Positions 7,125 to 15,746 of a stretch of 20,346 nucleotides of DNA are shown here, one piece after another. The first letter of the stretch is position 1, and each line of letters starts with the position of its first letter. The notes under the pieces were generated by a model, which saw only the letters and a list, made by a program, of their open reading frames with translations, made no database searches and was not told the DNA's origin. Origin of the DNA: Nitrospinota bacterium (lineage in GTDB: Bacteria > Nitrospirota > Nitrospiria > Nitrospirales > UBA8639). Location: positions 1 to 20,346 of the forward strand of contig JADFRB010000002.1 of NCBI GenBank assembly GCA_022561525.1, in the 5' to 3' direction. The translations under genes and the position numbers were made by a program.

Positions 7125-7877
7125 ATGTCAAAAACACAAATGATCATCAGTATCGGCCTACTCGTGGCGTTGTTCGGGGGGGATGTGTGGGCGCAAAGTC
7201 CGCAAGCTCCGGCCTTCAATCTGGATATCACTGGGCCAGAGGGTACGCAGTCGTATACTGTGGGCATCAGAATAATGTTCTTGCTCACTGCGCTGACCTT
7301 GGCGCCGGCGTTTATCATGATGATGACGTCGTTCACGCGCGTGGTTATCGTCCTGGCCTTGGTTCGTCAAGCGATGGGGACGCTGCATTCGCCGCCGAAC
7401 CAAGTGATTGTAGGCCTTGCCTTATTTTTGACGCTCTTCATCATGACACCGGTGTGGGAACAAATACAGGTTCGCGCATTGGATCCCTACCTACAAGATC
7501 AGATTTCCCAGGAACGTGCGCTGGAAGAGGCCATTGGCCCCATTCGGACGTTTATGTTGAAGCAGGTGCGGGAAAAAGATTTAGAACTGTTTGTGAATTT
7601 GGCAAGGGTGGAGATTCCAGAAGGTCCGGAACAGACACCTCTGCGGATCCTCATCCCGGCTTTTGTGACGAGTGAGCTGCGTACCGCGTTTCAAATTGGA
7701 TTCCTGATTTTCATTCCATTTTTGGTGATTGATATGATCGTGGCCAGCATATTGATGTCCATGGGGATGATGTTACTGCCTCCCATTATGATCTCCCTGC
7801 CATTTAAATTAATCTTGTTTGTATTGGCGGATGGATGGTTCCTGGTCGTCGGGTCGTTGATGCAGAGCTTCAACTAA
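7125..7877 (+). CDS. fliP: Flagellar export gate protein FliP
   Basis: FliP forms the pentameric core of the export gate with FliQ and FliR. The 250-residue product starts with a cleavable signal peptide (about residues 1-23, ending VWAQ), typical of FliP. Four membrane segments follow. Conserved blocks include MMTSFTRVVIVLALVRQAMG (about 65-84), LRILIPAFVTSELRTAFQIG and SMGMMLLPPIMISLPFKLI. Length is normal. The ATG at 7125 has only a weak AAGG upstream, but it gives the complete signal peptide, which supports this start. Confidence 0.96.
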   Translation: MSKTQMIISIGLLVALFGGDVWAQSPQAPAFNLDITGPEGTQSYTVGIRIMFLLTALTLAPAFIMMMTSFTRVVIVLALVRQAMGTLHSPPNQVIVGLALFLTLFIMTPVWEQIQVRALDPYLQDQISQERALEEAIGPIRTFMLKQVREKDLELFVNLARVEIPEGPEQTPLRILIPAFVTSELRTAFQIGFLIFIPFLVIDMIVASILMSMGMMLLPPIMISLPFKLILFVLADGWFLVVGSLMQSFN

Positions 7878-7886
7878 ATGACGTGA

Positions 7887-7922
7887 TTCGTATTTCGAAT
7901 CTCGTGTATCACGAAATGCGAA
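7887..7922. repeat. Hairpin in the fliP-fliQ gap
   Basis: TTCGTATTTCG (7887-7897) pairs with CGAAATGCGAA (7912-7922) with one mismatch that is a G-U pair in RNA. CGAGATAC and TTTCACGCTTCACG words further right resemble the neighbouring gaps. Confidence 0.6.
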
Positions 7923-7987
7923 CGACGAGATACAAACGACGCATGAGGCTCTGCGGATGACGTTTCACGCTTCACGAGGTTTTCCCA

Positions 7988-8257
7988 ATGACCGCTGAAA
8001 CCGTTATGGAAGTGGCCCGGATGGCGATCGAAACCACGATATTGGTGGCTGGACCCATGTTGCTTTTGAGTTTGGTCGTCGGGTTATTAGTCGGCGCATT
8101 TCAAGCCATGACCCAAATCAATGAAATGACACTCACGTTTGTCCCGAAAGTTTTCGGGATCTTTATGGTCATGTTAATTGGATTTCCATGGTTGCTCGGA
8201 GTGTATCTGAAATTCATGACTACGATCTTAGGGAATATTCCCAACTATATTCGGTAA
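7988..8257 (+). CDS. fliQ: Flagellar export gate protein FliQ
   Basis: FliQ is the small gate subunit that packs around the FliP5-FliR1 core. The 89-residue product has the family length and two membrane hairpin segments (about 15-40 and 52-77). It carries the conserved LVVGLLVGAFQAMTQINEMT and TLTFVPKVFGIF stretches. The ATG at 7988 is preceded by CACGAGG. Its stop codon is immediately followed by the long palindrome at 8258-8603, which separates it from fliR. Confidence 0.96.
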   Translation: MTAETVMEVARMAIETTILVAGPMLLLSLVVGLLVGAFQAMTQINEMTLTFVPKVFGIFMVMLIGFPWLLGVYLKFMTTILGNIPNYIR

Positions 8258-8603
8258 GGACCTAAGAGAAAGTACCTTGGACATCTCGCATCCAATCTTC
8301 GGGCCGTCTTTGAACGGGCCTCAATCGAAACACCCTCAACATAGCTGTGCTATGCCTTGGGTGTTTTTCAACCTAGAAACAGCAGTTGGATCACAAAAGT
8401 CCGCACAAGCTCTTGGGGCGCCTGATAAAAGACAAAAAGGTCTCATCACCACAAAGGTGACCACGACGTTTTGTCTTTCACCATGCACCCCAATAGCTCG
8501 CACGGCTTTTTTGCGCCCAACTGCAGTTTCTAGGTCCAATCGTTCCGTCCAAATCCAACCCAAATCTTGGCGCGATATGTCCAAGGTATTTTCTCTCAGG
8601 TCC
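8258..8603. repeat. 346-bp imperfect palindrome filling the fliQ-fliR gap
   Basis: Outer arms 8258-8284 and 8577-8603 are inverted repeats matching at 25 of 27 positions (GGACCTAAGAGAAAGTACC against its partner). Inner arms 8370-8389 and 8517-8536 match at 18 of 20 (AACCTAGAAACAGCAGTTGG). A third pair, AAAAGACAAAA (8427-8437) and TTTTGTCTTT (8469-8478), leads to a TCACC-ACAAA-GGTGA tip at 8446-8460. The left arm carries an extra hairpin (8329-8365). The element starts on the base after the fliQ stop and ends 4 bp before the fliR ATG. Open frames on both strands encode similar peptides only because of the symmetry. Confidence 0.9.
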
Positions 8604-8607
8604 TCTC

Positions 8608-9393
8608 ATGGCGAAATTTGAAATTGGTCTACAGGAGTTTTGGGGGTTTGCCTTGGTCATCGTCCGAACCGGCGGGATTCTCTCGGCGTTTCCCATCATT
8701 GGGGGTCGGTTGGTACCCATGAAAATCCGTGCGGCCATGGTGATGGCCGTGGCGCTCGTGTTTGGGCCGCTTGTGTCGCCCACCCTGCACCCGGACTGGC
8801 TGGAACCCCTGAAGCTCACCGTCGGGTTAGCCACGGAATTATTCATCGGGTTATTCCTTGGATTTGCCACCAGATGCCTTATGGCCGTGATTGAGATAGC
8901 CGGGAGTATCATGGGTTTTCAAATGGGATTTGGCCTGGCGGTTCAACTTGACCCCGTCACACAAGTCGAAGTTCCGGTGCTGGGAAGTTTTTTGGTCATT
9001 GTGGCCTCCCTTCTCTTTTTCGTGGTTGATGGGCATCACCTCCTGTTGCTGGCCTTGGGCTCGAGCTTTGCGTTGATCCCTCCGCTTGGTGCGCAGTTTC
9101 ATCCACCCTTGTTGGTTGATGCAGTCGAAATCCTGCAACGGACTTTTGATCTCGGGGTCAAGCTGGCCTTGCCCCTGATAGCGGTGACCTTTCTGATTTA
9201 TCTTGTCCTGGGAATTCTGGGACGTGTGATGCCTCAGATGAATGTGCTGTTTCTCGGATTCCCCTTGACCATTAGTGTCGGGTTGTTGGTCGTAGGATTT
9301 GGCCTGCCACTCTTTGCGTCCTTATTTCAACACTCCATTTTGGAGTTAGAAGGGGTGCTCATTGGCATGTTAGAGGAGATGGGGCGTGGCTGA
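8608..9393 (+). CDS. fliR: Flagellar export gate protein FliR
   Basis: FliR is the single-copy export gate subunit that templates the FliPQR helix. The 261-residue product has six predicted membrane segments and no signal peptide. Conserved stretches include RTGGILSAFPIIGGRLVPMK (near residues 20-40), GFQMGFGLAVQLDP (about 106-119), and VMPQMNVLFLGFPLTISVGL. Length is typical. The ATG at 8608 lies just beyond the palindrome. The only Shine-Dalgarno-like sequence, CAGG/AGGTCC at 8597-8603, is part of the palindrome's right end, so the repeat appears to supply the ribosome binding site. The 3' end overlaps flhB by 8 bp. Confidence 0.95.
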   Translation: MAKFEIGLQEFWGFALVIVRTGGILSAFPIIGGRLVPMKIRAAMVMAVALVFGPLVSPTLHPDWLEPLKLTVGLATELFIGLFLGFATRCLMAVIEIAGSIMGFQMGFGLAVQLDPVTQVEVPVLGSFLVIVASLLFFVVDGHHLLLLALGSSFALIPPLGAQFHPPLLVDAVEILQRTFDLGVKLALPLIAVTFLIYLVLGILGRVMPQMNVLFLGFPLTISVGLLVVGFGLPLFASLFQHSILELEGVLIGMLEEMGRG

Positions 9394-10468
9394 AGACAAA
9401 GATGGAATGGAGAAGTCTGAACAGCCGAGTTCACGGAAGCTGGAAAAAGCACGGGAAAAAGGACAGGTTCCCTCGACCAAAGAATTCAGCCCGGTTGTGG
9501 TGATCTTTGGCGCCATGGGCATGATTGCCATGTGGGCGCCTTTGGCGTGGCAGCATATCCAACGGACGAGCATGGGTTGGTTTGAAACCGCCGGTCTCCG
9601 CGTGATCACCCCTGACACGCTCTATGCCCTCCTGGTCGAAGTAGTCGAAACCGGGATGGTGATCATTTTACCCTTTGCGTTCGGGATGATGACCTTGGGT
9701 GTGTTGGCGACGGTGGTCCAAACAGGACCGCTATGGATTGAGGATGGGATACAGCCCAAAATTTCCAAACTCAATCCGGTGGCTGGCCTCAAACGGATCG
9801 TGTCGATTCGAGGTGTGGTCGAACTGCTGAAATCGCTGATGAAACTCGCCATTCTGGGTGGAATAACCTACGGCATCATCCACGCACATATTTCAGATAT
9901 CGTGGAAATTCCTGGATTATCCGTTGGAGAAGCATTTCAACGAGTCGGGCGCATTGCGTTTCAGTTGGTGATGGCGATTGGTGTCGTGTTGCTGGTGTTA
10001 GCGGTGGCCGATTTCGCGTTTCAACGATGGCAATTTTTACGGGATCAACGGATGACCAAACGGGAAGTGAAGGATGAAATGAAAGATGTGGAAGGGAATC
10101 CGTTGGTTCGCTCTCGCCGCATGAGTTTGCAGCGGGATCGGGCGCGTCAGCGGATGATGCAAGCCGTACCCAAGGCGGATGTGGTGATTACGAACCCGAC
10201 TCACCTGGCCGTGGCACTCAAGTACGACCCTGAACAATCAGCCTCGCCAACCGTGCTGGCCAAAGGCGCGGGGTATGTCGCGGAGCACATTAAACAAGTC
10301 GCCCGTTCCGCGGGTATTCCGATTGTGGAGAATAAACCGGTGGCGCAGGGGCTGTATAAATTAGTGGAAGTCGGACGCACCATTCCGACTGACTTGTATA
10401 AGGCCGTGGCTGAGATCCTGGCTTATGTGTATCGATTGAAACAAGGCCAGGAAGAGATGGCAGGGTAA
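9386..10468 (+). CDS. flhB: Flagellar export switch protein FlhB
   Basis: FlhB anchors in the export gate and controls the switch from hook to filament substrates. The 360-residue product has a charged N-terminus (EKSEQPSSRKLEKAREKGQ), four membrane segments between about 35 and 215, and a cytoplasmic domain. That domain carries the autocleavage motif N270-P-T-H273 within VVITNPTHLAVALKY, so cleavage and switching should be intact. The start is GTG at 9386, 7 bp after GAGGAG, inside the end of fliR. This gives the conserved N-terminus, and the 8-bp overlap suggests translational coupling. FliK, its partner in the switch, is at the left of the window. Confidence 0.96.
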   Translation: MAEDKDGMEKSEQPSSRKLEKAREKGQVPSTKEFSPVVVIFGAMGMIAMWAPLAWQHIQRTSMGWFETAGLRVITPDTLYALLVEVVETGMVIILPFAFGMMTLGVLATVVQTGPLWIEDGIQPKISKLNPVAGLKRIVSIRGVVELLKSLMKLAILGGITYGIIHAHISDIVEIPGLSVGEAFQRVGRIAFQLVMAIGVVLLVLAVADFAFQRWQFLRDQRMTKREVKDEMKDVEGNPLVRSRRMSLQRDRARQRMMQAVPKADVVITNPTHLAVALKYDPEQSASPTVLAKGAGYVAEHIKQVARSAGIPIVENKPVAQGLYKLVEVGRTIPTDLYKAVAEILAYVYRLKQGQEEMAG

Positions 10469-10473
10469 GCAGG

Positions 10474-12573
10474 ATGGCGACCTCAACGACGATGCCACAA
10501 GAAGGCACCCCTCTCGGGTCGTATAGCGATTTCTTGTTGCCGTTGGGCGTCATTGGCATGTTGATGTTGATGCTTCTCCCGATCCCGCCGGTGCTCCTCG
10601 ATTTGTGTCTGTCGTTCAGCATTACCCTGTCGATTCTTATATTGATGGTGACGATGCATGCGAGACGTCCGATTGATTTTTCCGTGTTTCCTTCAGTCCT
10701 GTTGTTGGTGACGCTCTTTCGGTTAGGCCTGAATATTGCGTCAACGCGTGTCATTCTCCTCAATGGCCATGAGGGCATTGGCGCAGCTGGCGAAGTCATT
10801 AAATCGTTTGGGGGGGTTGTTGTCGGTGGCAATTTTGCAGTGGGAATCGTGGTGTTTTCCATCTTAGTGATCATCAATTTTATTGTGATCACGAAAGGGG
10901 CTGGCCGAATCGCGGAAGTGGCCGCGCGGTTTACGTTGGATGCGATGCCGGGAAAGCAGATGAGCATTGATGCGGATCTCAATGCAGGATTGATCGATGA
11001 GTCTACGGCTCGTCGGCGCCGCGAAGACATTGCCGAAGAAGCCGATTTTTATGGGGCCATGGATGGTGCGAGTAAATTCGTTCGTGGTGATGCGATCGCC
11101 TCCATTATTATTATCCTGATCAACATCGTGGGTGGGTTGGCGCTTGGGGTGCTGGAGCACGGCATGCCGTTAGTCGAGGCGGCCCGTACCTTTACGCTTC
11201 TGACTGTGGGTGATGCTCTGGTGGGACAGATTCCGGCCCTCATTATTTCAACCGCTGCCGGTATCATCATCACACGAGCCGCCTCATCTGCAAATTTGGG
11301 AGAGCAAATCACCAACCAAATTCTGGTCAACCCCAATTTGATTGGTATGGTAGCCGGCATTCTTTTCCTACTGGGACTCACTCCTGGCCTACCACATTTT
11401 GCCTTCTTGCTGGTAGGGAGCCTGGTTGGTGGGCTGGCCTATTTTCTTAAAGATCAACAGAAAAAGGTGGCTGAAGCAGAGAAAGCCGCGGTTCCTGCCA
11501 AAGGTGAGGAAGCCGCGAAAACGGATGCCCTCGACATCGTGACATCCCCTGACTTACTTGAACTTCATGTGGGATATGGGCTGGTTCCGTTGGTGGACGT
11601 CGCACAGGGGGGGGAGCTTCTTGAACGCATTCGCGGGATTCGCCGGCAGACTGGCCAGGAGCTGGGTTTGGTCGTTCCGCCCGTGCATATTCGGGATAAT
11701 CTTCAGCTGCGGCCCAACGAATACAGCATCATGTTGAAAGGGGTGCAGGTGGCCAAAGGCGAAGTCGTGCCGAGGCATTTGCTGGCTATTAATCCGGGTC
11801 AGGCCACGGGTGAGTTGGAAGGGAAGCCGACACAAGATCCGTGCTTTGGGCTACCGGCACTTTGGATTTTGACCCAAAACAAAGAGAAGGCTCAGGTCGA
11901 AGGGTATACGGTTGTCGATTGTGGCTCGGTGATTGCAACACATCTGACTGAAATCATTCGAGCGAATGCTCATGACCTGATTGGGCGTCAAGAGGTACAG
12001 AGTTTGCTAGACAATATTGCGAAGACTCATCCCAAGGTTGTGGATGATTTAATCCCCACCTTGTTGCCACTGGGGAGTGTGGTGAGAATTTTACGAAATC
12101 TTCTGAAAGAGCGGGTGTCTATTCGTGATTTGCGCACGATTCTCGAAAGTGTGGCGGATTATGCCCCACAGGTGAAAGACCCTGAAACCTTGACGGAGTA
12201 TGCCCGGCAAAGTGTGGGTCGGACCATCACCAGTCAATTCACCAACCCGGACGGGTTGCTCCCGGTGATCAGTTTAGATCCGGCCCTAGACCGACGGTTA
12301 GTTGACGCCCTGCGGCCAAGTCCGACAGGGGAAGTCCAGTCTATGAGCCCACCCTTCGTGAATGCGTTCCTGGAAGGCGTGCGTCATGCCATTGAACGCG
12401 TCATTTCTCGAGGTTATCAGCCCGTGTTGCTCTGCTCTCATGGAATTCGGGCCCAGGTGTATCGCCTGGTGGCACCGGGTGTTCAGGCATTGACGGTGTT
12501 ATCCCCGAATGAGATTGACGTCAAAGCCAAAATTCAAGCCATTGAAGTGGTGAGGATTCCAGATGAAGCTTAA
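10474..12573 (+). CDS. flhA: Flagellar export apparatus protein FlhA
   Basis: FlhA forms the nonameric ring of the export apparatus and receives substrates and chaperones. The 699-residue product has an N-terminal membrane half (about residues 20-315) and a cytoplasmic C-terminal half (from about 345). The FHIPEP-type signature lies at about 144-166 (GRIAEVAARFTLDAMPGKQ). The conserved loop GAMDGASKFVRGDAIAS (194-210), associated with proton-driven export, is intact. The cytoplasmic half contains LDIVTSPDLLELHVGYGLV. The ATG at 10474 is 5 bp after the flhB stop, with AGGG upstream. The 3' end overlaps flhF by 11 bp. Confidence 0.97.
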   Translation: MATSTTMPQEGTPLGSYSDFLLPLGVIGMLMLMLLPIPPVLLDLCLSFSITLSILILMVTMHARRPIDFSVFPSVLLLVTLFRLGLNIASTRVILLNGHEGIGAAGEVIKSFGGVVVGGNFAVGIVVFSILVIINFIVITKGAGRIAEVAARFTLDAMPGKQMSIDADLNAGLIDESTARRRREDIAEEADFYGAMDGASKFVRGDAIASIIIILINIVGGLALGVLEHGMPLVEAARTFTLLTVGDALVGQIPALIISTAAGIIITRAASSANLGEQITNQILVNPNLIGMVAGILFLLGLTPGLPHFAFLLVGSLVGGLAYFLKDQQKKVAEAEKAAVPAKGEEAAKTDALDIVTSPDLLELHVGYGLVPLVDVAQGGELLERIRGIRRQTGQELGLVVPPVHIRDNLQLRPNEYSIMLKGVQVAKGEVVPRHLLAINPGQATGELEGKPTQDPCFGLPALWILTQNKEKAQVEGYTVVDCGSVIATHLTEIIRANAHDLIGRQEVQSLLDNIAKTHPKVVDDLIPTLLPLGSVVRILRNLLKERVSIRDLRTILESVADYAPQVKDPETLTEYARQSVGRTITSQFTNPDGLLPVISLDPALDRRLVDALRPSPTGEVQSMSPPFVNAFLEGVRHAIERVISRGYQPVLLCSHGIRAQVYRLVAPGVQALTVLSPNEIDVKAKIQAIEVVRIPDEA

Positions 12574-13915
12574 ACGATTTGAAGCATTAACTCTTCAGGA
12601 AGCGTTTTTCGCCGTGAAAGCCGAATTGGGATCGGATGCCGTGATCGTCTCGACCCGGCGTATCAATAAAGGTGGAGGTTTTCTTGGGTTGCTCAGTCAA
12701 CCCATGATTGAAGTCACGGCTGCGGTTGATCGAGGGATGGTGGCCAAAGAACCTGCCAAAGAACTTGATCATCGCCAACGCCAGTCACAGGAAACAGTGA
12801 TGCCAACCGTCGAACCGGAAACGGTTTCGTCGTGGTATGACCCTCCCATCGAAGCCCAGCAGAGGCAGGCCCCCTCTTTTGGAGAACATCTGAAAGTGGC
12901 GGCGTTACTCGATCCGGTGAATCAGCAGCTCGCTGCCCTCCGTGAGCAAATAAAAGAGTTACGCAGTGAACGGTCTGAGGCCGATACCGGAATTGGTCCC
13001 CTTCGTCAGGAACTCGAAACGTTTCGCACGTTCATGGGAGACATGCTGGCGGATCGGGCATCACAACGGTTGGCTTCGCTTCCGAAAGATCTGAGGGCCT
13101 ATCATGAAGTGCTCGTGGCTGCGGGAATTACCCCTTCCCTGGCTGCCAACCTTGTGCGGACGGTTGGGGAAACGCTTGGAACAGGGGAGGGCATTCGGGA
13201 CGAAACCGTGGCGGAATTATTGCGGGAGCAAATGGAGAAGGCCATTTCGGTGTCTGGTCCTTTGGCGACACCTGGCGGTTTGCAAAAAGTCGTCATGCTC
13301 GTGGGGCCTACTGGAGTCGGGAAAACCACGACCATTGCTAAACTCGCCAGTCAGTTCACGCAAGGACCCATGCGGATGAAAACTGTCGTGGTGACGCTGG
13401 ATACCTATCGAGTGGCGGCGGTTGAACAACTTCGAGTCTATGCTCGAATCTTGAAAGTTCCCGTTGAAGTGGCCGTGACACCAGAGGAATTGCCGGCTTG
13501 CGTGGCTCGGCATCCGGATGCCGGGTTGGTGCTGGTTGATACGGCTGGCCGCAGTCCGCGTGATCCGGCAGGGGCACGAGAACTGGCGGCGATTGCGGAA
13601 CAAAAAATGGCACTCGAAACCCATTTGGTGCTGGCCGCGCCCACAGACTTGGCCGTGCAAGAAGATATTGTGCGTCGGTATAGCAGCATCCCAGTGCATC
13701 GATTGTTGCTCACAAAACTCGATGAAATGCCCCAATTGGGCCGCTTATTCAATTTGATTCATCAAACCGGGCTCCCGCTGTCGTATCTGTCCATGGGACA
13801 ACGGGTTCCAGAAGATTTGGAACAAGCGACGCGAAAATCTATCGTGGATCGAATCGACCTGTTTTCCGCATGGGAGCAGGTGTCAGAACAGCATGCGGTG
13901 GGTGAAGTGGCGTGA
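12563..13915 (+). CDS. flhF: Flagellar placement SRP-type GTPase FlhF
   Basis: FlhF is an SRP-family GTPase that recruits the first basal-body components to the cell pole. The 450-residue product has an N-terminal basic/B domain (MKLKRFEALTLQEAFFAVK), a linker with a short coiled stretch around 115-160, an N domain, and a G domain from about 240. GTPase motifs are complete: P-loop GPTGVGKTT (248-256), DTYR (280-283), DTAGR (326-330), TKLDE (384-388) and GQRVPEDL (412-419). The ATG at 12563 overlaps the flhA end by 11 bp, suggesting translational coupling. Adjacent flhG encodes its ATPase regulator, so the pair implies controlled polar flagellation. Confidence 0.96.
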   Translation: MKLKRFEALTLQEAFFAVKAELGSDAVIVSTRRINKGGGFLGLLSQPMIEVTAAVDRGMVAKEPAKELDHRQRQSQETVMPTVEPETVSSWYDPPIEAQQRQAPSFGEHLKVAALLDPVNQQLAALREQIKELRSERSEADTGIGPLRQELETFRTFMGDMLADRASQRLASLPKDLRAYHEVLVAAGITPSLAANLVRTVGETLGTGEGIRDETVAELLREQMEKAISVSGPLATPGGLQKVVMLVGPTGVGKTTTIAKLASQFTQGPMRMKTVVVTLDTYRVAAVEQLRVYARILKVPVEVAVTPEELPACVARHPDAGLVLVDTAGRSPRDPAGARELAAIAEQKMALETHLVLAAPTDLAVQEDIVRRYSSIPVHRLLLTKLDEMPQLGRLFNLIHQTGLPLSYLSMGQRVPEDLEQATRKSIVDRIDLFSAWEQVSEQHAVGEVA

Positions 13916-14000
13916 AGCGTCATGCGTGAAGGGTACAGGGAAAAACACTGTGGTATTTTTTTTTACGCATCACACATCACACGATTATGCATCACGAAAA
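13911..14000. repeat. GTGAAGCGT-type repeat gap between flhF and flhG
   Basis: GTGAAGCGTCATGCGTGAAG on the left and ACGCATCACACATCACACG then ATGCATCACG on the right are imperfect inverted partners of the same word family as in the fliM-fliN gap. A T9 run (13952-13960) sits between them. The 139-bp gap holds no gene. Confidence 0.5.
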
Positions 14001-14054
14001 GGCCCCTGCCTTTGCAGTTAGTACATCAACGTTTGATTTATAAGGACACACACC

Positions 14055-14936
14055 ATGATCACCAAGATTGATCAAGCGAGCGGGCTACGAGCACGAGCGA
14101 GTGCTCAACCAACCCTTCCCCCAGTCCAAGTCATCGCGGTGAGCTCCGGGAAAGGAGGAGTCGGGAAAACCAATATTGTCGCCAACATTGCCGTGGCCGG
14201 AGCGAAACAGGGTACGCGCGTCATGATCATGGATGCGGATCTGGCGCTGGGGAATCTCGATGTGCTGCTTGGTCTCACACCTGTCTATTCGTTAGAAGAT
14301 GTCATCGCGGGCCGACGGACATTGGAAGAGATTGTGGTGGAAGGGCCGGCGGGGGTGCAGATTCTTCCGGCCACGTCAGGGGTACAAGATCTGACGGCCT
14401 TAAGTCGAGACCAACAACTTCATCTGCAAACACAATTTTTGAATTTGGCTACCCCGCCAGAATTGCTACTGATTGATTGTGCCGCCGGCATTTCCGCGAA
14501 TGTTCTCTATTTTAGCCTGGTGGCCCATGAAGTCCTCGTGGTGGTCACCCCGGAACCGACATCCCTCACGGATGCGTATGCCTTGATTAAGGTTTTATCC
14601 ACTCGTTACCGACAAAAACGTTTTAGAATTTTGATCAACATGGCGAAACAGGTTCGAGAGGCCAAGGACGTCTTTCGGAAATTGAGTAAGGTGACGGACC
14701 GATTTCTGAGCCTCTCATTGGATTTCGCCGGATGGGTACCCTTGGATGATCATTTGCCCATGGCCGTGTGCCAGCAACAAGCGGTCGTGGAAGCTTTTCC
14801 CAAGGCCCCGTCGAGTCGTGCGTTGTCGGACCTCATGACGACGTTGCTTGGATGGCGATCGGATCATCCCATGGATGGCGGGCTCCAGCTCTTTGGCCCA
14901 TCGGTTCTTTGGACACCCACACAGGAAGGAGCGTGA
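14055..14936 (+). CDS. flhG: Flagellar number regulator FlhG (MinD/ParA-like ATPase; also called FleN/YlxH)
   Basis: FlhG is a MinD-type ATPase that limits flagellar number and stimulates FlhF GTP hydrolysis. The 293-residue product has the N-terminal DQASGLR (residues 6-12), matching the DQAxxLR motif that activates FlhF. A deviant Walker A, SGKGGVGKT, is at 31-39. The Walker A' region MDADLALGNLDVLLGL is near 59-74 and the Walker B-like LLIDCAAG is at 138-145. Length is typical. The ATG at 14055 follows AAGGA. It is separated from flhF by a repeat gap and from fliA by only 6 bp. Confidence 0.95.
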   Translation: MITKIDQASGLRARASAQPTLPPVQVIAVSSGKGGVGKTNIVANIAVAGAKQGTRVMIMDADLALGNLDVLLGLTPVYSLEDVIAGRRTLEEIVVEGPAGVQILPATSGVQDLTALSRDQQLHLQTQFLNLATPPELLLIDCAAGISANVLYFSLVAHEVLVVVTPEPTSLTDAYALIKVLSTRYRQKRFRILINMAKQVREAKDVFRKLSKVTDRFLSLSLDFAGWVPLDDHLPMAVCQQQAVVEAFPKAPSSRALSDLMTTLLGWRSDHPMDGGLQLFGPSVLWTPTQEGA

Positions 14937-14942
14937 GGGACT

Positions 14943-15740
14943 ATGAAATCGACCGTCTCGGAAGCCCAAGCCCAGCAGAAGATTCACGCTCGGTTTAAGA
15001 CGGGAGAAGCCGCCAAATCCGTTGGTATTCGCGGAGAAGAACGGGAAGGGATGATCAAGGATTTTGTGCCGGTGATTAAGTATATGGCCCTTCGCTTGGC
15101 CATGCGTGTTCCGGCGGGCTTAAATGTTGAGGACCTGATTAGCGCAGGAACCGTCGGGCTTTTAGATGCCCTCAGCAAGTATGATCCTGGGCGGGAAGTG
15201 AAGTTTCGGACCTATGCGGAATTTCGTATTCGTGGCGCGATGCTTGATGAAATGCGTGCAATGGACTGGGTGCCTCGGTCGGTTCGTGAACGCATGGGTC
15301 GCATCCAACATGCCGCCAATGAATTTACCAAGCGAAAAGGTCGAACGCCGACCGAACAGGAGCTGGCTACGGAATTAGGGGTTGATGCCAAAGAAGTGGA
15401 TGACACGCTGCTGCAAGCCAAAGGGGCCGTCGTATTAAGCCTCGATGATTTGGGCACCTCGGACGATGACGCCCATTCCATTTTGGATGCCCTGGCTGAT
15501 ACGGAGCAACCAAGTCCTCTTGAGTCCTTGTTGTCCGAAGATACCAGAAAAGTGCTCGCTGATGCGATTGATCGACTGCCAGAGCGGCAACGATTGGTTC
15601 TGACGCTCTATTATTTTGAAGAACTTACTATGAAAGAAGTGGGGACGTTGTTGAACGTGACGGAATCCCGCATTTGCCAATTACATGCGCAGGCTATGGT
15701 CCGGCTTAAAGCTCAACTCAGTACTAAACTGTCTCGTTAA
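14943..15740 (+). CDS. fliA: Flagellar sigma factor FliA (sigma-28)
   Basis: FliA directs late flagellar genes such as flagellin, motor and chemotaxis genes. The 265-residue product has sigma region 2 at about 37-110, with LISAGTVGLLDALSKYDP and KFRTYAEFRIRGAMLDEMRA. The latter carries the FliA-type RIRGAMLDE-R--DWVPRSVR signature. Region 3 lies at about 115-165, and region 4 at about 205-260 ends in a helix-turn-helix (MKEVGTLLNVTESRICQLHA). The ATG at 14943 follows GTGAGGG and lies 6 bp after flhG. The anti-sigma factor FlgM is not in this window. Position at the end of the sigma-54-driven run suggests FliA is made with the basal body genes. Confidence 0.96.
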   Translation: MKSTVSEAQAQQKIHARFKTGEAAKSVGIRGEEREGMIKDFVPVIKYMALRLAMRVPAGLNVEDLISAGTVGLLDALSKYDPGREVKFRTYAEFRIRGAMLDEMRAMDWVPRSVRERMGRIQHAANEFTKRKGRTPTEQELATELGVDAKEVDDTLLQAKGAVVLSLDDLGTSDDDAHSILDALADTEQPSPLESLLSEDTRKVLADAIDRLPERQRLVLTLYYFEELTMKEVGTLLNVTESRICQLHAQAMVRLKAQLSTKLSR

Positions 15741-15746
15741 AGATAC

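Noticed and set aside
7106..7675. Open frame of 189 codons overlapping fliP in another frame
   Set aside because: FliP is clear in the other frame with signal peptide and family motifs, and this peptide shows no family features.
8277..8621. Open frames on both strands in the fliQ-fliR gap encoding similar peptides (ETAVG...TAVSR)
   Set aside because: The similarity comes from the 346-bp palindrome. Neither frame has a good ribosome binding site or recognisable domain.
10290..11030. Long minus-strand open frame of 246 codons opposite flhB/flhA
   Set aside because: It lies wholly inside confidently identified genes, its composition is low-complexity, and it matches no known family. It is a shadow frame.
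13935..13962. T9 run after a possible ACAG/CTGT stem in the flhF-flhG gap as an intrinsic terminator
   Set aside because: The stem is only about 4 bp with a long A-rich loop, too weak to support termination inside an operon.
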